A stretch of 64,000 bases of DNA from an uncultured Flavobacteriales bacterium. Its GTDB lineage: Bacteria > Bacteroidota > Bacteroidia > Palsa-965. Position numbers and translations under genes: made by a program. The stretch lies in assembly GCA_903873905.1 (NCBI GenBank), contig CAIQQJ010000059.1, positions 21,102 to 85,101 of the forward strand, in the 5' to 3' direction. Under the pieces are notes generated by a model. It saw nothing but the letters and a program-made list of their open reading frames with translations, did not search any database and had not been told where the DNA came from. Shown here one piece after another: positions 52,298-60,977 of this stretch (within the stretch, counting starts at the first letter, position 1; the number at the start of each line of letters is the position of its first letter).

Positions 52298-53428
52298 GTG
52301 AAAAAAATCCTCCTTCCCCTATTTCTATTTGCAACATTTTCAGCGCACGCACAACTCAGCGCGTATGAACCGTTTGATGACAATAAAAACGAATGGATAA
52401 CACGCGATGATGACACAGCTACTTTTCAAGTCCTTGGCGGAAAACTGGACATGAACATTAAAACAGTTGGCGATTTCATCAATGCAAAAGGCGCGAAAAT
52501 AAATCAGGAAAAATTATTCCGCTCCGAATTGCAGACGGAATTCAAATCGGGCGAGGAAAATGTTCCCTATGGAATTTGTTGGGGTGCTTCTGATTTGCAA
52601 AACCTGCATTTGTTCTACATCACCGCTTCAGGAAAATTCGGTTTTAAGACAATGGAAAAGGGAAAATGGAAAGATATTTTTCTTCCCATTTCATCGCCTG
52701 CCATCAATCAGAAAGGCGCTAATTGGTTGCGTGTGAATGTAGTTTTGGATTTCGAAGGAAAGAAAAAAATGGTGCTTTGTATCAATGAACAAGTGGTAAA
52801 AACAATTGATTTCATTTTTCCTTTTGGAAATTATTTCGGCGCCTACGTTGGTGGAAAAACACATATTCTCTTCGATGATTTTATTGTTTATCAACGTGGA
52901 GAATGGCAAGAGGAATTTGAACCAGCTGATTTATCCCTTTCACTAGCTTGTACTTCAACACAACTTTCCTATACCAATTTACTCTACAAATGGTCGTGTT
53001 GTGTAGAGAAAGGTTGTCGCGTAGATGTGGATTCAAGCGTAACACGTTTTTGGTACGAAGACAATCGATGTGCAGATTATTCCATCCTGGTGGTTCCCTT
53101 TCCATCCTTGGGAAATGTTACATTTTCGAAAGCGGCCGATCAGGATTTTCGAGATTACATGGCGGAGGGTGACAGCATTATTGAGTTAAGAAGAGAACCT
53201 GATATCACAAGGAAAATTGGAACTGAAATGACCGTTTGTCAATTGGGCGAAGTGTACACGAGTCACGACTTGACAGGAAATCTGTACATACGCCGCTATT
53301 ATGTGGATCATCCGTATGGAAATGAAAAAGGTTTTGTGTTTCAATTCATCTGTTCCGAAAACAGTGTTTACATTCCGCTTCTTGATCAACTCGTTCAACA
53401 AGTGATTAGTACTATTCAGTTCAGATGA
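52298..53428 (+). CDS. Secreted protein with LamG-like N-domain, function unknown
   Basis: GTG start; signal peptide MKKILLPLFLFATFSAHA. Residues 20-190 form a strand-rich jelly-roll-like region (AYEPFDDNKNEWITRDDDTA, LQNLHLFYITASGKFGFKTM, GNYFGAYVGGKTHILFDDFI) that resembles concanavalin/LamG-like lectin or 3-keto-disaccharide hydrolase domains. The rest (Cys-rich around 225-250: CSCCVEKGCRVD-like cluster KWSCCVEKGCRVD) is not recognised. Exported, soluble; no catalytic residues can be named. Confidence 0.68.
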   Translation: MKKILLPLFLFATFSAHAQLSAYEPFDDNKNEWITRDDDTATFQVLGGKLDMNIKTVGDFINAKGAKINQEKLFRSELQTEFKSGEENVPYGICWGASDLQNLHLFYITASGKFGFKTMEKGKWKDIFLPISSPAINQKGANWLRVNVVLDFEGKKKMVLCINEQVVKTIDFIFPFGNYFGAYVGGKTHILFDDFIVYQRGEWQEEFEPADLSLSLACTSTQLSYTNLLYKWSCCVEKGCRVDVDSSVTRFWYEDNRCADYSILVVPFPSLGNVTFSKAADQDFRDYMAEGDSIIELRREPDITRKIGTEMTVCQLGEVYTSHDLTGNLYIRRYYVDHPYGNEKGFVFQFICSENSVYIPLLDQLVQQVISTIQFR

Positions 53429-53469
53429 GAAAGTACTGAGAAAAAAAACGTGCAACGAAAATTATTTTC

Positions 53470-53739
53470 ATGAAAAGAATTTCCATTCATGTTTCCGGAA
53501 AAGTCCAAGGCGTTTTTTTTCGAGCCACTACGCAAAAAGTTGCGATTAGAATTGGACTGAGTGGATTTGTGCGAAATGAAACTGATGGAAAAGTTTTTAT
53601 TGAAGCCCAAGGAACGGCAGAGCAATTGAATGAATTCGTTAAATGGTGCAAAGATGGTCCTGAACGAGCGCGTGTGGATGAAATAATTACAAAAGAAATT
53701 TCGTTTGTTGAAGAAAGTGGTTTTTTGATTGTACGCTAA
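53470..53739 (+). CDS. acyP: Acylphosphatase
   Basis: Hydrolyses acyl phosphates. A single 89-residue ferredoxin-like domain with the phosphate loop GKVQGVFFR (Arg18) and the catalytic Asn36 in GFVRNETDGKV; the GxVxGVxFR and G-[FYW]-V-x-N motifs are intact. Cytoplasmic, constitutive. The start is the ATG 41 bases after the preceding gene. Confidence 0.93.
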   Translation: MKRISIHVSGKVQGVFFRATTQKVAIRIGLSGFVRNETDGKVFIEAQGTAEQLNEFVKWCKDGPERARVDEIITKEISFVEESGFLIVR

Positions 53740-53815
53740 ATCATTTTTGCTACTGTTTTGGCGTAACAATTTCTAGATTTTCGCAATTTTAAATAAGATC
53801 ATCCTGACATTTTCC

Positions 53816-53938
53816 CTGCGTGAGGGATAGAAGAGGAAAGCCCGGAAGCCGTGGTGTCGGGTTTTCAAACCCGACACTACGGCTGAGGACTTGGAACGTA
53901 TAGCCCGACCCCCAACAGTACTGTTGGGGGACACGCCA
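53816..53938 (-). repeat. Modular dispersed element, family 1, with two modules
   Basis: Minus-strand reading: GGCGTGTCCCCC, a CCCAACAG-type hairpin (53909-53930), GGTCGGGCTATACG, AAGTCCTCA, the long GCCGTGGTGTCGGG hairpin (53848-53883), CCGGGCTTTCCTC and ATCCCTCACGCA. It lies in the 328-bp spacer after acyP; the rest of the spacer holds CACATC/GTCAAT word arrays at about 53955-54035. Confidence 0.88.
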
Positions 53939-54067
53939 TGAAGAAAAATAATTGTCTCTGTCAATAGTAAGCCATCAACAGTTAAAATAATCCGCACATC
54001 AGTAATCTGCACATCTGCACATCAATTTTAAGTAAATTCGCTCTCGAAAGACGAAAAAAAAACAGAC

Positions 54068-55306
54068 ATGATGCATATTCAAAATTCAAAATTTAGAATT
54101 CAAAAATTCTTTCTCCCCCTACTTCTCGTTTCTTCCGTCTTTTTTTCTTCGTGTGGAGAAAAAGAAAAAAAAGGAAATGTTTTCATTTCAGGGAAACTTT
54201 CCAATAGCAAAGGAGATACACTTTTCATTGTTGATGTAAATAAAAGTGAATTCACAGTTATTGATTCGACCATTGCTGGAGAAGATGGCTCCTTTCAATT
54301 TCACACCACCATTCCCTTCAAGGGATATTACAACCTCGATGTTGGTAAAGGCTCACAAAATTTTGCCGTGATGATTATTGAACCAGGCGACTCAGTGAAA
54401 TTAACTGGTGATGCAAAAAATCTTGGTTACACTTGGAAAACGGAAGGTTCGAAAGAATCCGCTCGATTTGAAGAACTCAATAGATTCATACTCGCGATTG
54501 AAAAGAAAAGAACACCGATTACCAATTTTCAAGATTCCTTACAGCGTGTTTTTCAAGTTCAAGTGAGTATGATTGCAAAAAACGATAGCGTTCAAATGCA
54601 ACAACTCGACAAGAAATTCGGAGCGCTTTACGATTCTTCACAGGTAAAATTAAGTGTTGTGGAAAAAGAAGGTGTTGCCTTTATGAAAGATTTCATTGAT
54701 GCAGACTCTTCTTCCTTCGCGAATATTGCAGGACTTCGTTTGTTGGAGCCGTATGATAATTTTCGTTATTACGAAAAAACAATCAATGCACTGGAAGTAA
54801 AATACAAGGAAGTTCCTAATGTAAAAATGTTGCGCGGTTATGTGGAACGCGAACGTCCGTATTGCAAAGGACAAGTCACTCCTGAAATTATGTTGAATGG
54901 TCCAGATGGTTTACCCAGAAAACTTTCTTCCTTAAAAGGGAATGTGGTACTGATCGATTTCTGGGCTTCGTGGTGTGCACCTTGTCGCGCTGAACTTCCT
55001 GGAGTTGTGAAAAATTACAACAAATACCATGCGCAAGGTTTTGAAATTTTCAGTGTTTCTCTTGACAACGACAAGGCCGCTTGGCTTGGCGCGATAAAAT
55101 CATTGGGATTGATCTGGCCAAATCAGGTTAGTGATTTAATGCAATGGCAAACGCCATTGAAAGATCTTTATCGTTTCAAACAAATCCCTACCACTTTTTT
55201 GTTGGATAGAGAAGGAAGATTAATTGAACGCGATTTGCATGGCGAAGCGCTTTCAAAAAAACTGGATGAAATTTTTGCAACAACCCCAATTCCAACTACC
55301 AAATAA
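54068..55306 (+). CDS. Lipoprotein of the TlpA/thioredoxin family with DUF4369 N-domain
   Basis: A periplasm-facing disulfide oxidoreductase. The signal region (MMHIQNSKFRIQKFFLPLLL then the lipobox SSC, Cys29) anchors it as a lipoprotein. A DUF4369 domain (about 35-130: GNVFISGKLSNSKGDTLFIV) precedes a helical linker and a thioredoxin fold (about 270-405) with the CxxC pair Cys303-Cys306 (WASWCAPCRAEL). The N-terminal residues IQNSKFRIQ are encoded by the same word array seen in intergenic DNA at 8402-8480, so a repeat has become part of the signal peptide. Confidence 0.9.
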   Translation: MMHIQNSKFRIQKFFLPLLLVSSVFFSSCGEKEKKGNVFISGKLSNSKGDTLFIVDVNKSEFTVIDSTIAGEDGSFQFHTTIPFKGYYNLDVGKGSQNFAVMIIEPGDSVKLTGDAKNLGYTWKTEGSKESARFEELNRFILAIEKKRTPITNFQDSLQRVFQVQVSMIAKNDSVQMQQLDKKFGALYDSSQVKLSVVEKEGVAFMKDFIDADSSSFANIAGLRLLEPYDNFRYYEKTINALEVKYKEVPNVKMLRGYVERERPYCKGQVTPEIMLNGPDGLPRKLSSLKGNVVLIDFWASWCAPCRAELPGVVKNYNKYHAQGFEIFSVSLDNDKAAWLGAIKSLGLIWPNQVSDLMQWQTPLKDLYRFKQIPTTFLLDREGRLIERDLHGEALSKKLDEIFATTPIPTTK

Positions 55307-55329
55307 TTTTTCGCTCGGTCCAGATCAAA

Positions 55330-58300
55330 ATGAAATACTTTTCACCTATGAAAAAATCTTTTCTATTTATTGCTGTTCTTTTGTCAAGTGGAATTGCATT
55401 CGCGCAAAAAACCTATTTCCAACAAGACGTTGCTTACGACATTCACGTAACACTTAATGACAAAAAAGATGAACTCAGTGCATACGAAACCATCATCTAC
55501 AAAAACAATTCTCCAGACGCGTTGACTTTTATTTACATGCACCTCTGGCCGAATGGATATAAAGACAACAGTACACCATTGGGACAACAATTGAAAGAAG
55601 ACGGTTCCTTATTTTTCTATTATGCAAAGGACAAGGATCGCGGCTTTATTGATTCGCTCGATTTTAAAGTTGATGGGCAATCGGTAAAACTCGAATACGT
55701 TCCAGGCAGTCCTGATATTGGAAAAATAATTTTGAATACACCCATTCAACCCGGTGGACAAATTTCTATTTCCACACCTTTTCATGTTAAACTTCCGAGT
55801 GGAAAAATCTCCCGTCTCGGTCACATTGACCAACAATATCAAATTACACAGTGGTATCCGAAACCGGCAGTGTATGACAAAGATGGTTGGGAACAAATTC
55901 CTTATTTGAATCAGGGTGAATTTTATTCTGAATTTGGAATTTATGATGTGTACATCACGCTTCCGAAAAATTATGTTTTGGGTTCCACAGGAGATCTGAT
56001 TGACAATCCTGAAGAAGTTGCATTCACCGATTCAGTTTGGGAAGCAACAAAACAAATCACCACTTACGACGCAAAAGATGACAAGTTTCCAGCCTCATCT
56101 TCTGTTTTGAAAACCTTGCATTATCATCAGGAACATGTGCATGATTTCGCTTGGTTCTGCGATAAACGTTATCATGTATTGAAAGGTGAAGTGACTCTTC
56201 CTCATACAGGAAAAAAAGTTACAACTTGTGTGATGTACACCAATCAATATGCAAAAATTTGGAAAGACGCAGTTGCGTATGTGAATGATGCTCTGACTTA
56301 TTATTCAAAATGGAATGGCGATTATACTTACGATGTTTGTACAGCAGTTGATGGAGCCTTAAGCGCAGGTGGTGGAATGGAATATCCAAACATCACAGTA
56401 ATTGGTGCGGCAGGAAATGCATTGACACTTGATGTGGTGATCATGCATGAAGTTGGACACAATTGGTTTTATGGAATGTTGGGAAGCAATGAACGCAAGC
56501 ATGCGTGGATGGATGAAGGCGTTAATTCTGCGAATGAATTGCGTTACATAGAAACAAAATATCCAAATTGTGCATTGGTTGGTGGAATAAACGGTCCAAA
56601 CGCTGTAGCAAACATGTTTGATCTTGATCGTTACAAACGCAAAGCGCAATATTATCAAGCCTACGCTTATTGCGCACGCACACACACAGATCAACCCATC
56701 GATATTCAATCGAAAGATTTCACTTCCATGAATTATGGAATGATTGTATACATGAAGAGTGCTATCGTATTTGATTATCTCCGCGGTTATCTCGGCGATT
56801 CACTTTACGATGCGTGTGCGCAAGCCTATTTTGATAAATGGCATTGGCATCATCCTATGCCGGAAGATATGCGTGCGGTTTATGAGCAAGTGAGTGGTAA
56901 AAATCTTTCTTGGTTGTTCGATGATTTGTTGAATACAACGAAACAGCTGGATTATAAAATCACAGGAGTTCCAAAAATTAGTGATCCACAAAATCTTTTA
57001 AAGGATCAGATTGTTGTGGGAGTGAAAAATGTTGGAGACATAAATGGGCCCGTATGTTTGAATGCAATTAAAGATGGAAAAATTGTAAAGACTGTTTGGT
57101 ATCCGGGATTCAGCGGAAATATAGATTGTATGTTTCCGAAGGGAGATTATGATGAAATCAGAATTGATGAAATGGAAGATATGCCTGAAGTGAATCGTAA
57201 AAACAATACGGCATACACACATGGAATATTCAAAAAAGTGGAGCCGCTGAAAATTCAATTGGCAGGAAGTTTGGATAATCCAACACGTACCCAATTATTT
57301 TTTCTACCAGCTGTTGGTTTCAACAATTATGACAAAGTCATGCTGGGTGCTGCTTTTTACAATCATGCTGTACCAGGAAAAAAACTCGAATGGTGTGCTT
57401 TGCCAATGTATAGCTTTGGCGATAATTCTGTTGTTGGCCATGCCGATATTTTTTACACGTTGTATCCTAAGACAATTTTTCAGAATATCAAAATTGGTGC
57501 AAATGCAAACCAATATCATTATTATAAAGTGTTGGGGCAAGATCTTCCCTTATCAAGTCCTGGAGTTGATCGCAGACTTGGTTTTACAAAAATCGCTCCT
57601 GAAATCGATTTCAATTTCAAAAAATGTTGTGCAAGAAGTCCGATTTCACAATCCATCCAACTTCGCGCTGTTTATTTGAAAACAGATTATATCAATGCAA
57701 AATTTGACTCACTTGGCAATTCTGCTTGGTCAATTGGTAATCATGAAAGAACTTTTTACGAAGTGAAATATCTTTTCAAGAACAATCGTCACATCAATCC
57801 ATTTGAGTTTGAAGTGAAATATCAAAATGGTGATTTGATGAGCAAATTAATTGCAACAGGAAGTTATCACATCAATATTTCTGAGAAAAAGAAAATTGAC
57901 ATTCGTGTTTTTGCTGGAACATTTCTCACCAACACAAGTGTGGAAGATTATCGTTTTCAAATGAGTGCTTGGGGTCCTGCAGGTTACGGTATGGGCATGT
58001 CAGATTATTTGTTTGACAATATCCTTCTTGGAAGAAGCGAAGATCACGGATTCCTTTCGCATCAAATGATCGTGGAAGATGGTGGTTTCAAAGTTTATTC
58101 TGCAACCGGACAAAGCAATTCGTGGCTCACTGCAATGAATGTCACCGTTCCAATTCCAATCAAGAACAAATTAATCAGCAAGATTAAATTTTACGGAGAT
58201 TTCGGAATTTGCAACACCAATTCCTATCAAGCTGCTGTAGGATCAAACATCGTTTCACAATTTGATGCTGGAATAAAATTAAACCTGTTTGGTGAAGATC

Positions 58301-58449
58301 TTTGTGATGTGTACATCCCATTACTATTTTCAAAGAATATTAAAGATTACAATACCGCAAACGACATTAAATTTGCCGATATGATTCGTTTCACTTTGAA
58401 TATCAACAAGCTCAATCCATTCCAACTCATCAATAGCATTCAACTTTAG
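55330..58449 (+). CDS. M1-family zinc metallopeptidase with C-terminal barrel-like domain
   Basis: An exported aminopeptidase-like protein of 1039 residues; signal peptide MKKSFLFIAVLLSSGIAFAQ from the Met at 55348 (a frame start six codons earlier also exists). An N-terminal M1 saddle domain is followed by the zinc site HEVGHN (His373, Glu374, His377) and the third ligand Glu396, exactly 18 residues on; the exopeptidase GAMEN-like motif is GGGMEY. Residues about 655-1039 are unlike M1 peptidases: a strand-rich stretch (GFNNYDKVMLGAAFYNHAVP, ending NKLNPFQLINSIQL) resembling an outer-membrane barrel. Inference: a surface- or periplasm-exposed peptidase fused to a membrane barrel. Confidence 0.88.
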   Translation: MKYFSPMKKSFLFIAVLLSSGIAFAQKTYFQQDVAYDIHVTLNDKKDELSAYETIIYKNNSPDALTFIYMHLWPNGYKDNSTPLGQQLKEDGSLFFYYAKDKDRGFIDSLDFKVDGQSVKLEYVPGSPDIGKIILNTPIQPGGQISISTPFHVKLPSGKISRLGHIDQQYQITQWYPKPAVYDKDGWEQIPYLNQGEFYSEFGIYDVYITLPKNYVLGSTGDLIDNPEEVAFTDSVWEATKQITTYDAKDDKFPASSSVLKTLHYHQEHVHDFAWFCDKRYHVLKGEVTLPHTGKKVTTCVMYTNQYAKIWKDAVAYVNDALTYYSKWNGDYTYDVCTAVDGALSAGGGMEYPNITVIGAAGNALTLDVVIMHEVGHNWFYGMLGSNERKHAWMDEGVNSANELRYIETKYPNCALVGGINGPNAVANMFDLDRYKRKAQYYQAYAYCARTHTDQPIDIQSKDFTSMNYGMIVYMKSAIVFDYLRGYLGDSLYDACAQAYFDKWHWHHPMPEDMRAVYEQVSGKNLSWLFDDLLNTTKQLDYKITGVPKISDPQNLLKDQIVVGVKNVGDINGPVCLNAIKDGKIVKTVWYPGFSGNIDCMFPKGDYDEIRIDEMEDMPEVNRKNNTAYTHGIFKKVEPLKIQLAGSLDNPTRTQLFFLPAVGFNNYDKVMLGAAFYNHAVPGKKLEWCALPMYSFGDNSVVGHADIFYTLYPKTIFQNIKIGANANQYHYYKVLGQDLPLSSPGVDRRLGFTKIAPEIDFNFKKCCARSPISQSIQLRAVYLKTDYINAKFDSLGNSAWSIGNHERTFYEVKYLFKNNRHINPFEFEVKYQNGDLMSKLIATGSYHINISEKKKIDIRVFAGTFLTNTSVEDYRFQMSAWGPAGYGMGMSDYLFDNILLGRSEDHGFLSHQMIVEDGGFKVYSATGQSNSWLTAMNVTVPIPIKNKLISKIKFYGDFGICNTNSYQAAVGSNIVSQFDAGIKLNLFGEDLCDVYIPLLFSKNIKDYNTANDIKFADMIRFTLNINKLNPFQLINSIQL

Positions 58450-58451
58450 AA

Positions 58452-59204
58452 ATGGCAGAACGCGCAGGCAAAATATATTTCGCTTCCGATTTTCATCTCG
58501 GCGCACCTGACCTTGCTTCAAGTCATGCACGCGAGAAAAGAATTGTGCGTTGGATGGATTCAATAAGGAATGATTGCGATGAACTTTTTTTAGTTGGTGA
58601 TTTATTTGATGCGTGGTATGAATACAAACGTGTAGTTCCAAAAGGATTTGTTCGTTTGCTTTCGAAAATTGCAGAATTCACGGACGCGGGAATTCCTGTT
58701 CATGTTTTTTCCGGCAATCACGATGTTTGGATGTTTGGATATTTGGCAGATGAATGTGGTGCGAAAATTTACCATGAACCACTTCGTAGGGAATGGCATG
58801 GCAAGCAATTCCTGATTGCCCATGGTGATGGATTGGGGCCTGGTGAAGGAAGATATAAATTCATGAAAGCTGGATTCAGAAATAAAATTCTCCAATGGAT
58901 TTATTCCCGTTTCCATCCGAATTTCGGCTTGGGTTTGGCGAATTATTTTTCTGCAAAAGGTTATGATAAAAAAGAAAGCCAGAATAAATATTATGGTGAC
59001 GACAAGGAATATCTCATGCAGTATTGCAGAACAACTTTAGAAAAAGAGCAAATAGATTATTTTGTTTTCGGTCATCGTCATTTGCCACTTGACAAGGAAG
59101 TTTCATCTACAGCTAGGTACATCAACCTCGGAGATTGGTTAAAATATAATTCTTACGGAGTTTTTGATGGAGAGAAGTTGGAATTGAAAACGTTTGAAAA
59201 ATAA
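58452..59204 (+). CDS. lpxH: UDP-2,3-diacylglucosamine diphosphatase
   Basis: Cleaves UMP from UDP-diacyl-GlcN in lipid A synthesis, a calcineurin-like metallophosphoesterase acting at the inner-membrane surface. Metal and catalytic motifs are ASDFHLG (Asp13, His15), VGDLFDAWYE (Asp50), FSGNHD (Asn89-His90-Asp91), AHGDGLG and GHRHLP. 250 residues. Its ATG is two bases after the stop of the M1-barrel gene, so the pair shares a transcript; a second lipid A gene, lpxK, lies 9 kb away. Confidence 0.92.
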   Translation: MAERAGKIYFASDFHLGAPDLASSHAREKRIVRWMDSIRNDCDELFLVGDLFDAWYEYKRVVPKGFVRLLSKIAEFTDAGIPVHVFSGNHDVWMFGYLADECGAKIYHEPLRREWHGKQFLIAHGDGLGPGEGRYKFMKAGFRNKILQWIYSRFHPNFGLGLANYFSAKGYDKKESQNKYYGDDKEYLMQYCRTTLEKEQIDYFVFGHRHLPLDKEVSSTARYINLGDWLKYNSYGVFDGEKLELKTFEK

Positions 59205-59216
59205 TTTTTGCTAAAA

Positions 59217-59254
59217 CAAAAAAACCGTCCTCAAATCTGAAGACGGTTTTTTTT
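59217..59254. terminator. Bidirectional terminator after lpxH and the DUF3127 gene
   Basis: Stem AAAACCGTC / GACGGTTTT with flanking A and T runs (extendable to 12 bp), between convergent genes. Confidence 0.85.
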
Positions 59255-59268
59255 ATAATACTAAAATT

Positions 59269-59646
59269 CTAGAATGGCAAATCATCACTTTCTCCAGAGG
59301 AGAATGTGGTAACATCTGGAGCTGGAACTGAATTTGTATTCGAAACGCCAGCCACCTGTTGTGGAGCAGCATTTACAGATTCAATTTTCCAAGCTTCGAG
59401 TGTATTGAAATATTTTGTTTCGCCAGTTGGTGATTTCCATTCGCGTCCGCGAAGATTGAAATGCACACGGATTTCATCTCCAACATTTGAATTATCAATC
59501 GCACTACAACGATCTTGATTCAATTGAAAACTGATCAACTGTGGATATTGAGAAGAGTTGTCTTGAATTACGAAATCACGTTTTTTAAAACGTTCGGAGA
59601 CTTTTTGTTCCTCCATTTTTACCTTAAGGGTGCCTGTAATGTCCAT
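59269..59646 (-). CDS. DUF3127 protein with SSB-like acidic C-terminal tip
   Basis: A 125-residue OB-fold-like protein of the DUF3127 family: VKMEEQKVSERFKKRDFVIQ, YPQLISFQLNQDRC, VGDEIRVHFNLRGREWKSPT, GETKYFNTLEAWKIE are its conserved blocks. The last five residues are DDLPF, the same kind of acidic-hydrophobic tip (D-D-x-P-F) that SSB uses to recruit repair proteins. Inference: a DNA-binding or SSB-like accessory protein. Not a canonical SSB. Confidence 0.85.
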   Translation of the reverse strand: MDITGTLKVKMEEQKVSERFKKRDFVIQDNSSQYPQLISFQLNQDRCSAIDNSNVGDEIRVHFNLRGREWKSPTGETKYFNTLEAWKIESVNAAPQQVAGVSNTNSVPAPDVTTFSSGESDDLPF

Positions 59647-59778
59647 GCGTAATGATTTTTGGTTTATGATTAATTGAACTGTAAAAGTAAATCAATAATG
59701 CTGAGGAGAAAATAATTGTGGAAAACTTTGGATACTCTGAAGCGTTGTAAAACAAGCACTTAGTGTTAGCTTTTGATT

Positions 59779-59879
59779 TGCGTGAGGGATTGCAGCGGAA
59801 AGCCCACAGCCGCGTTGATAGTGCGAGGAGCGAGGACTTGCAGCGAAAAGCCCGACGTGACGCAGGAACGACACGCCCA
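59779..59879 (-). repeat. Modular dispersed element, family 1, minus orientation
   Basis: Minus-strand reading: GGGCGTGTCG, TCGGGCTTTTCGCTGCAAGT, CCTCGCTCC, GTGGGCTTTCCGCTGCAATC and CCTCACGCA. The middle lacks the usual long hairpin but has CCTGCGTCACG-like and GTTGATAGTGCGAGG segments. It fills most of the 327-bp spacer between the DUF3127 gene and the flavin reductase. Confidence 0.85.
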
Positions 59880-59973
59880 AAATAAAAAAGGGAACAGGAA
59901 AATGAGCGGCTGGTGGCAGGTGGCAATAAAAAATATTCAATCTCGAATTATCAAATTTTCGAATCTCGAATTT

Positions 59974-60870
59974 TTACATGTCACTGAGCAAAACTTTCCA
60001 TGCTTCATCTACTTTTCCAATATCCAATAATCTTGCTGCGATATGGTGAAGATGGTCATCCAACTTTTCAAAATTATTTCCATAATCCTGAAACGCTTCT
60101 GAAATAGCACCTGAGGTTTTGTAATTACGAACCTCTTCGCTAGTTGGTAAATGTTCAATATTTCCCAATTGACCGAGATGATTTCCGGTGAGCACTTTAC
60201 TCATTCGAATGTGTTCAGGAATTCCATCCACGCCCATGCCAATGGTGGTAAGTGGTTTTGCAATTTTAAAAAGTGAATTGCCGGAAGCGCGTCCGTACCA
60301 ATCGCCACCGAGTCGAGAAACGAGATCGATTTTTTGCTGATCGATCATTTGTGTTTGTGGATCAATTATATTTTCATCGATGTGAATCATGACGATTTCA
60401 CAAATGATCAAATTTCCCGCGCCACCATTTTCGCCAAGTTCAACAATGTTGATGACTTTGCATTCCAGTTGCACAGGAGATTCTTTCACACGAGGCGGCT
60501 TGATTTTCACAGAAGGAATTTCCGTCAATCCCGCTTTTACAAATTCATTCACACCTTTTTCATACTCAGCACTTGTGAGTGACATTTGATGAACAAGCGG
60601 ATAGTTCACGACATTGATGACCACTTCAGCAACTTCCTTTACATTGTCAAAAGTGTTTTTTGTTTTTCCGGTTCGGCCACTTCTTGCAGGAGAAAAAACC
60701 AACACGGGTGGGTTCGCTGAAAAAACATTATAGAAACTGAATGGAGAAAGATTCACATTTCCATCCTTGTCAATCGTGCTAGCGAATGCAATTGGTCGTG
60801 GCGCAACTGCATGCAGGAGATATTGATGCAGAAGCGAAACCTTGAGTTCTTTTGGGTCGAGTGAAAGCAT
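59974..60870 (-). CDS. Flavin reductase family protein (DIM6/NTAB-like)
   Basis: An FMN-binding split-barrel protein. FMN-contact segments RPIAFASTIDKDGNVNLSPF, VFSANPPVLVFSPA and TFDNVKEVAEVVINVVNYPL are typical, with GDWYGRASGNSLF near the middle. Residue numbering is from ATG at 60870, preferred because a TACCTTTG box ends three bases before it (an upstream TTG only adds MH). 298 residues. It reduces flavins or acts as an oxidoreductase; the partner is unknown. It is divergent from the hydroxybutyrate dehydrogenase. Confidence 0.88.
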   Translation of the reverse strand: MLSLDPKELKVSLLHQYLLHAVAPRPIAFASTIDKDGNVNLSPFSFYNVFSANPPVLVFSPARSGRTGKTKNTFDNVKEVAEVVINVVNYPLVHQMSLTSAEYEKGVNEFVKAGLTEIPSVKIKPPRVKESPVQLECKVINIVELGENGGAGNLIICEIVMIHIDENIIDPQTQMIDQQKIDLVSRLGGDWYGRASGNSLFKIAKPLTTIGMGVDGIPEHIRMSKVLTGNHLGQLGNIEHLPTSEEVRNYKTSGAISEAFQDYGNNFEKLDDHLHHIAARLLDIGKVDEAWKVLLSDM

Positions 60871-60873
60871 GTG

Positions 60874-60974
60874 CAAAGGTAGTTAGGAGTTCGGAGTGTT
60901 GAGTTCATAGATCAAGTTTTTTATTCTTTTCTCCGAACTAAACACTCCGAACTAAATACTCCTAACTATATTTG
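60874..60974. promoter_or_regulatory. Divergent promoters with start-adjacent -7 boxes around an inverted word repeat
   Basis: CAAAGGTA at 60874-60881 reads TACCTTTG on the minus strand and ends three bases before the ATG at 60870; TATATTTG at 60967-60974 on the plus strand ends three bases before the ATG at 60978. Between them, GTTCGGAGTGTT words (60881-60906) and the complementary AACACTCCGAAC words (60931-60967) form inverted arms. The symmetry suggests one shared regulatory site, though no operator can be named. Confidence 0.5.
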
Positions 60975-60977
60975 TCG

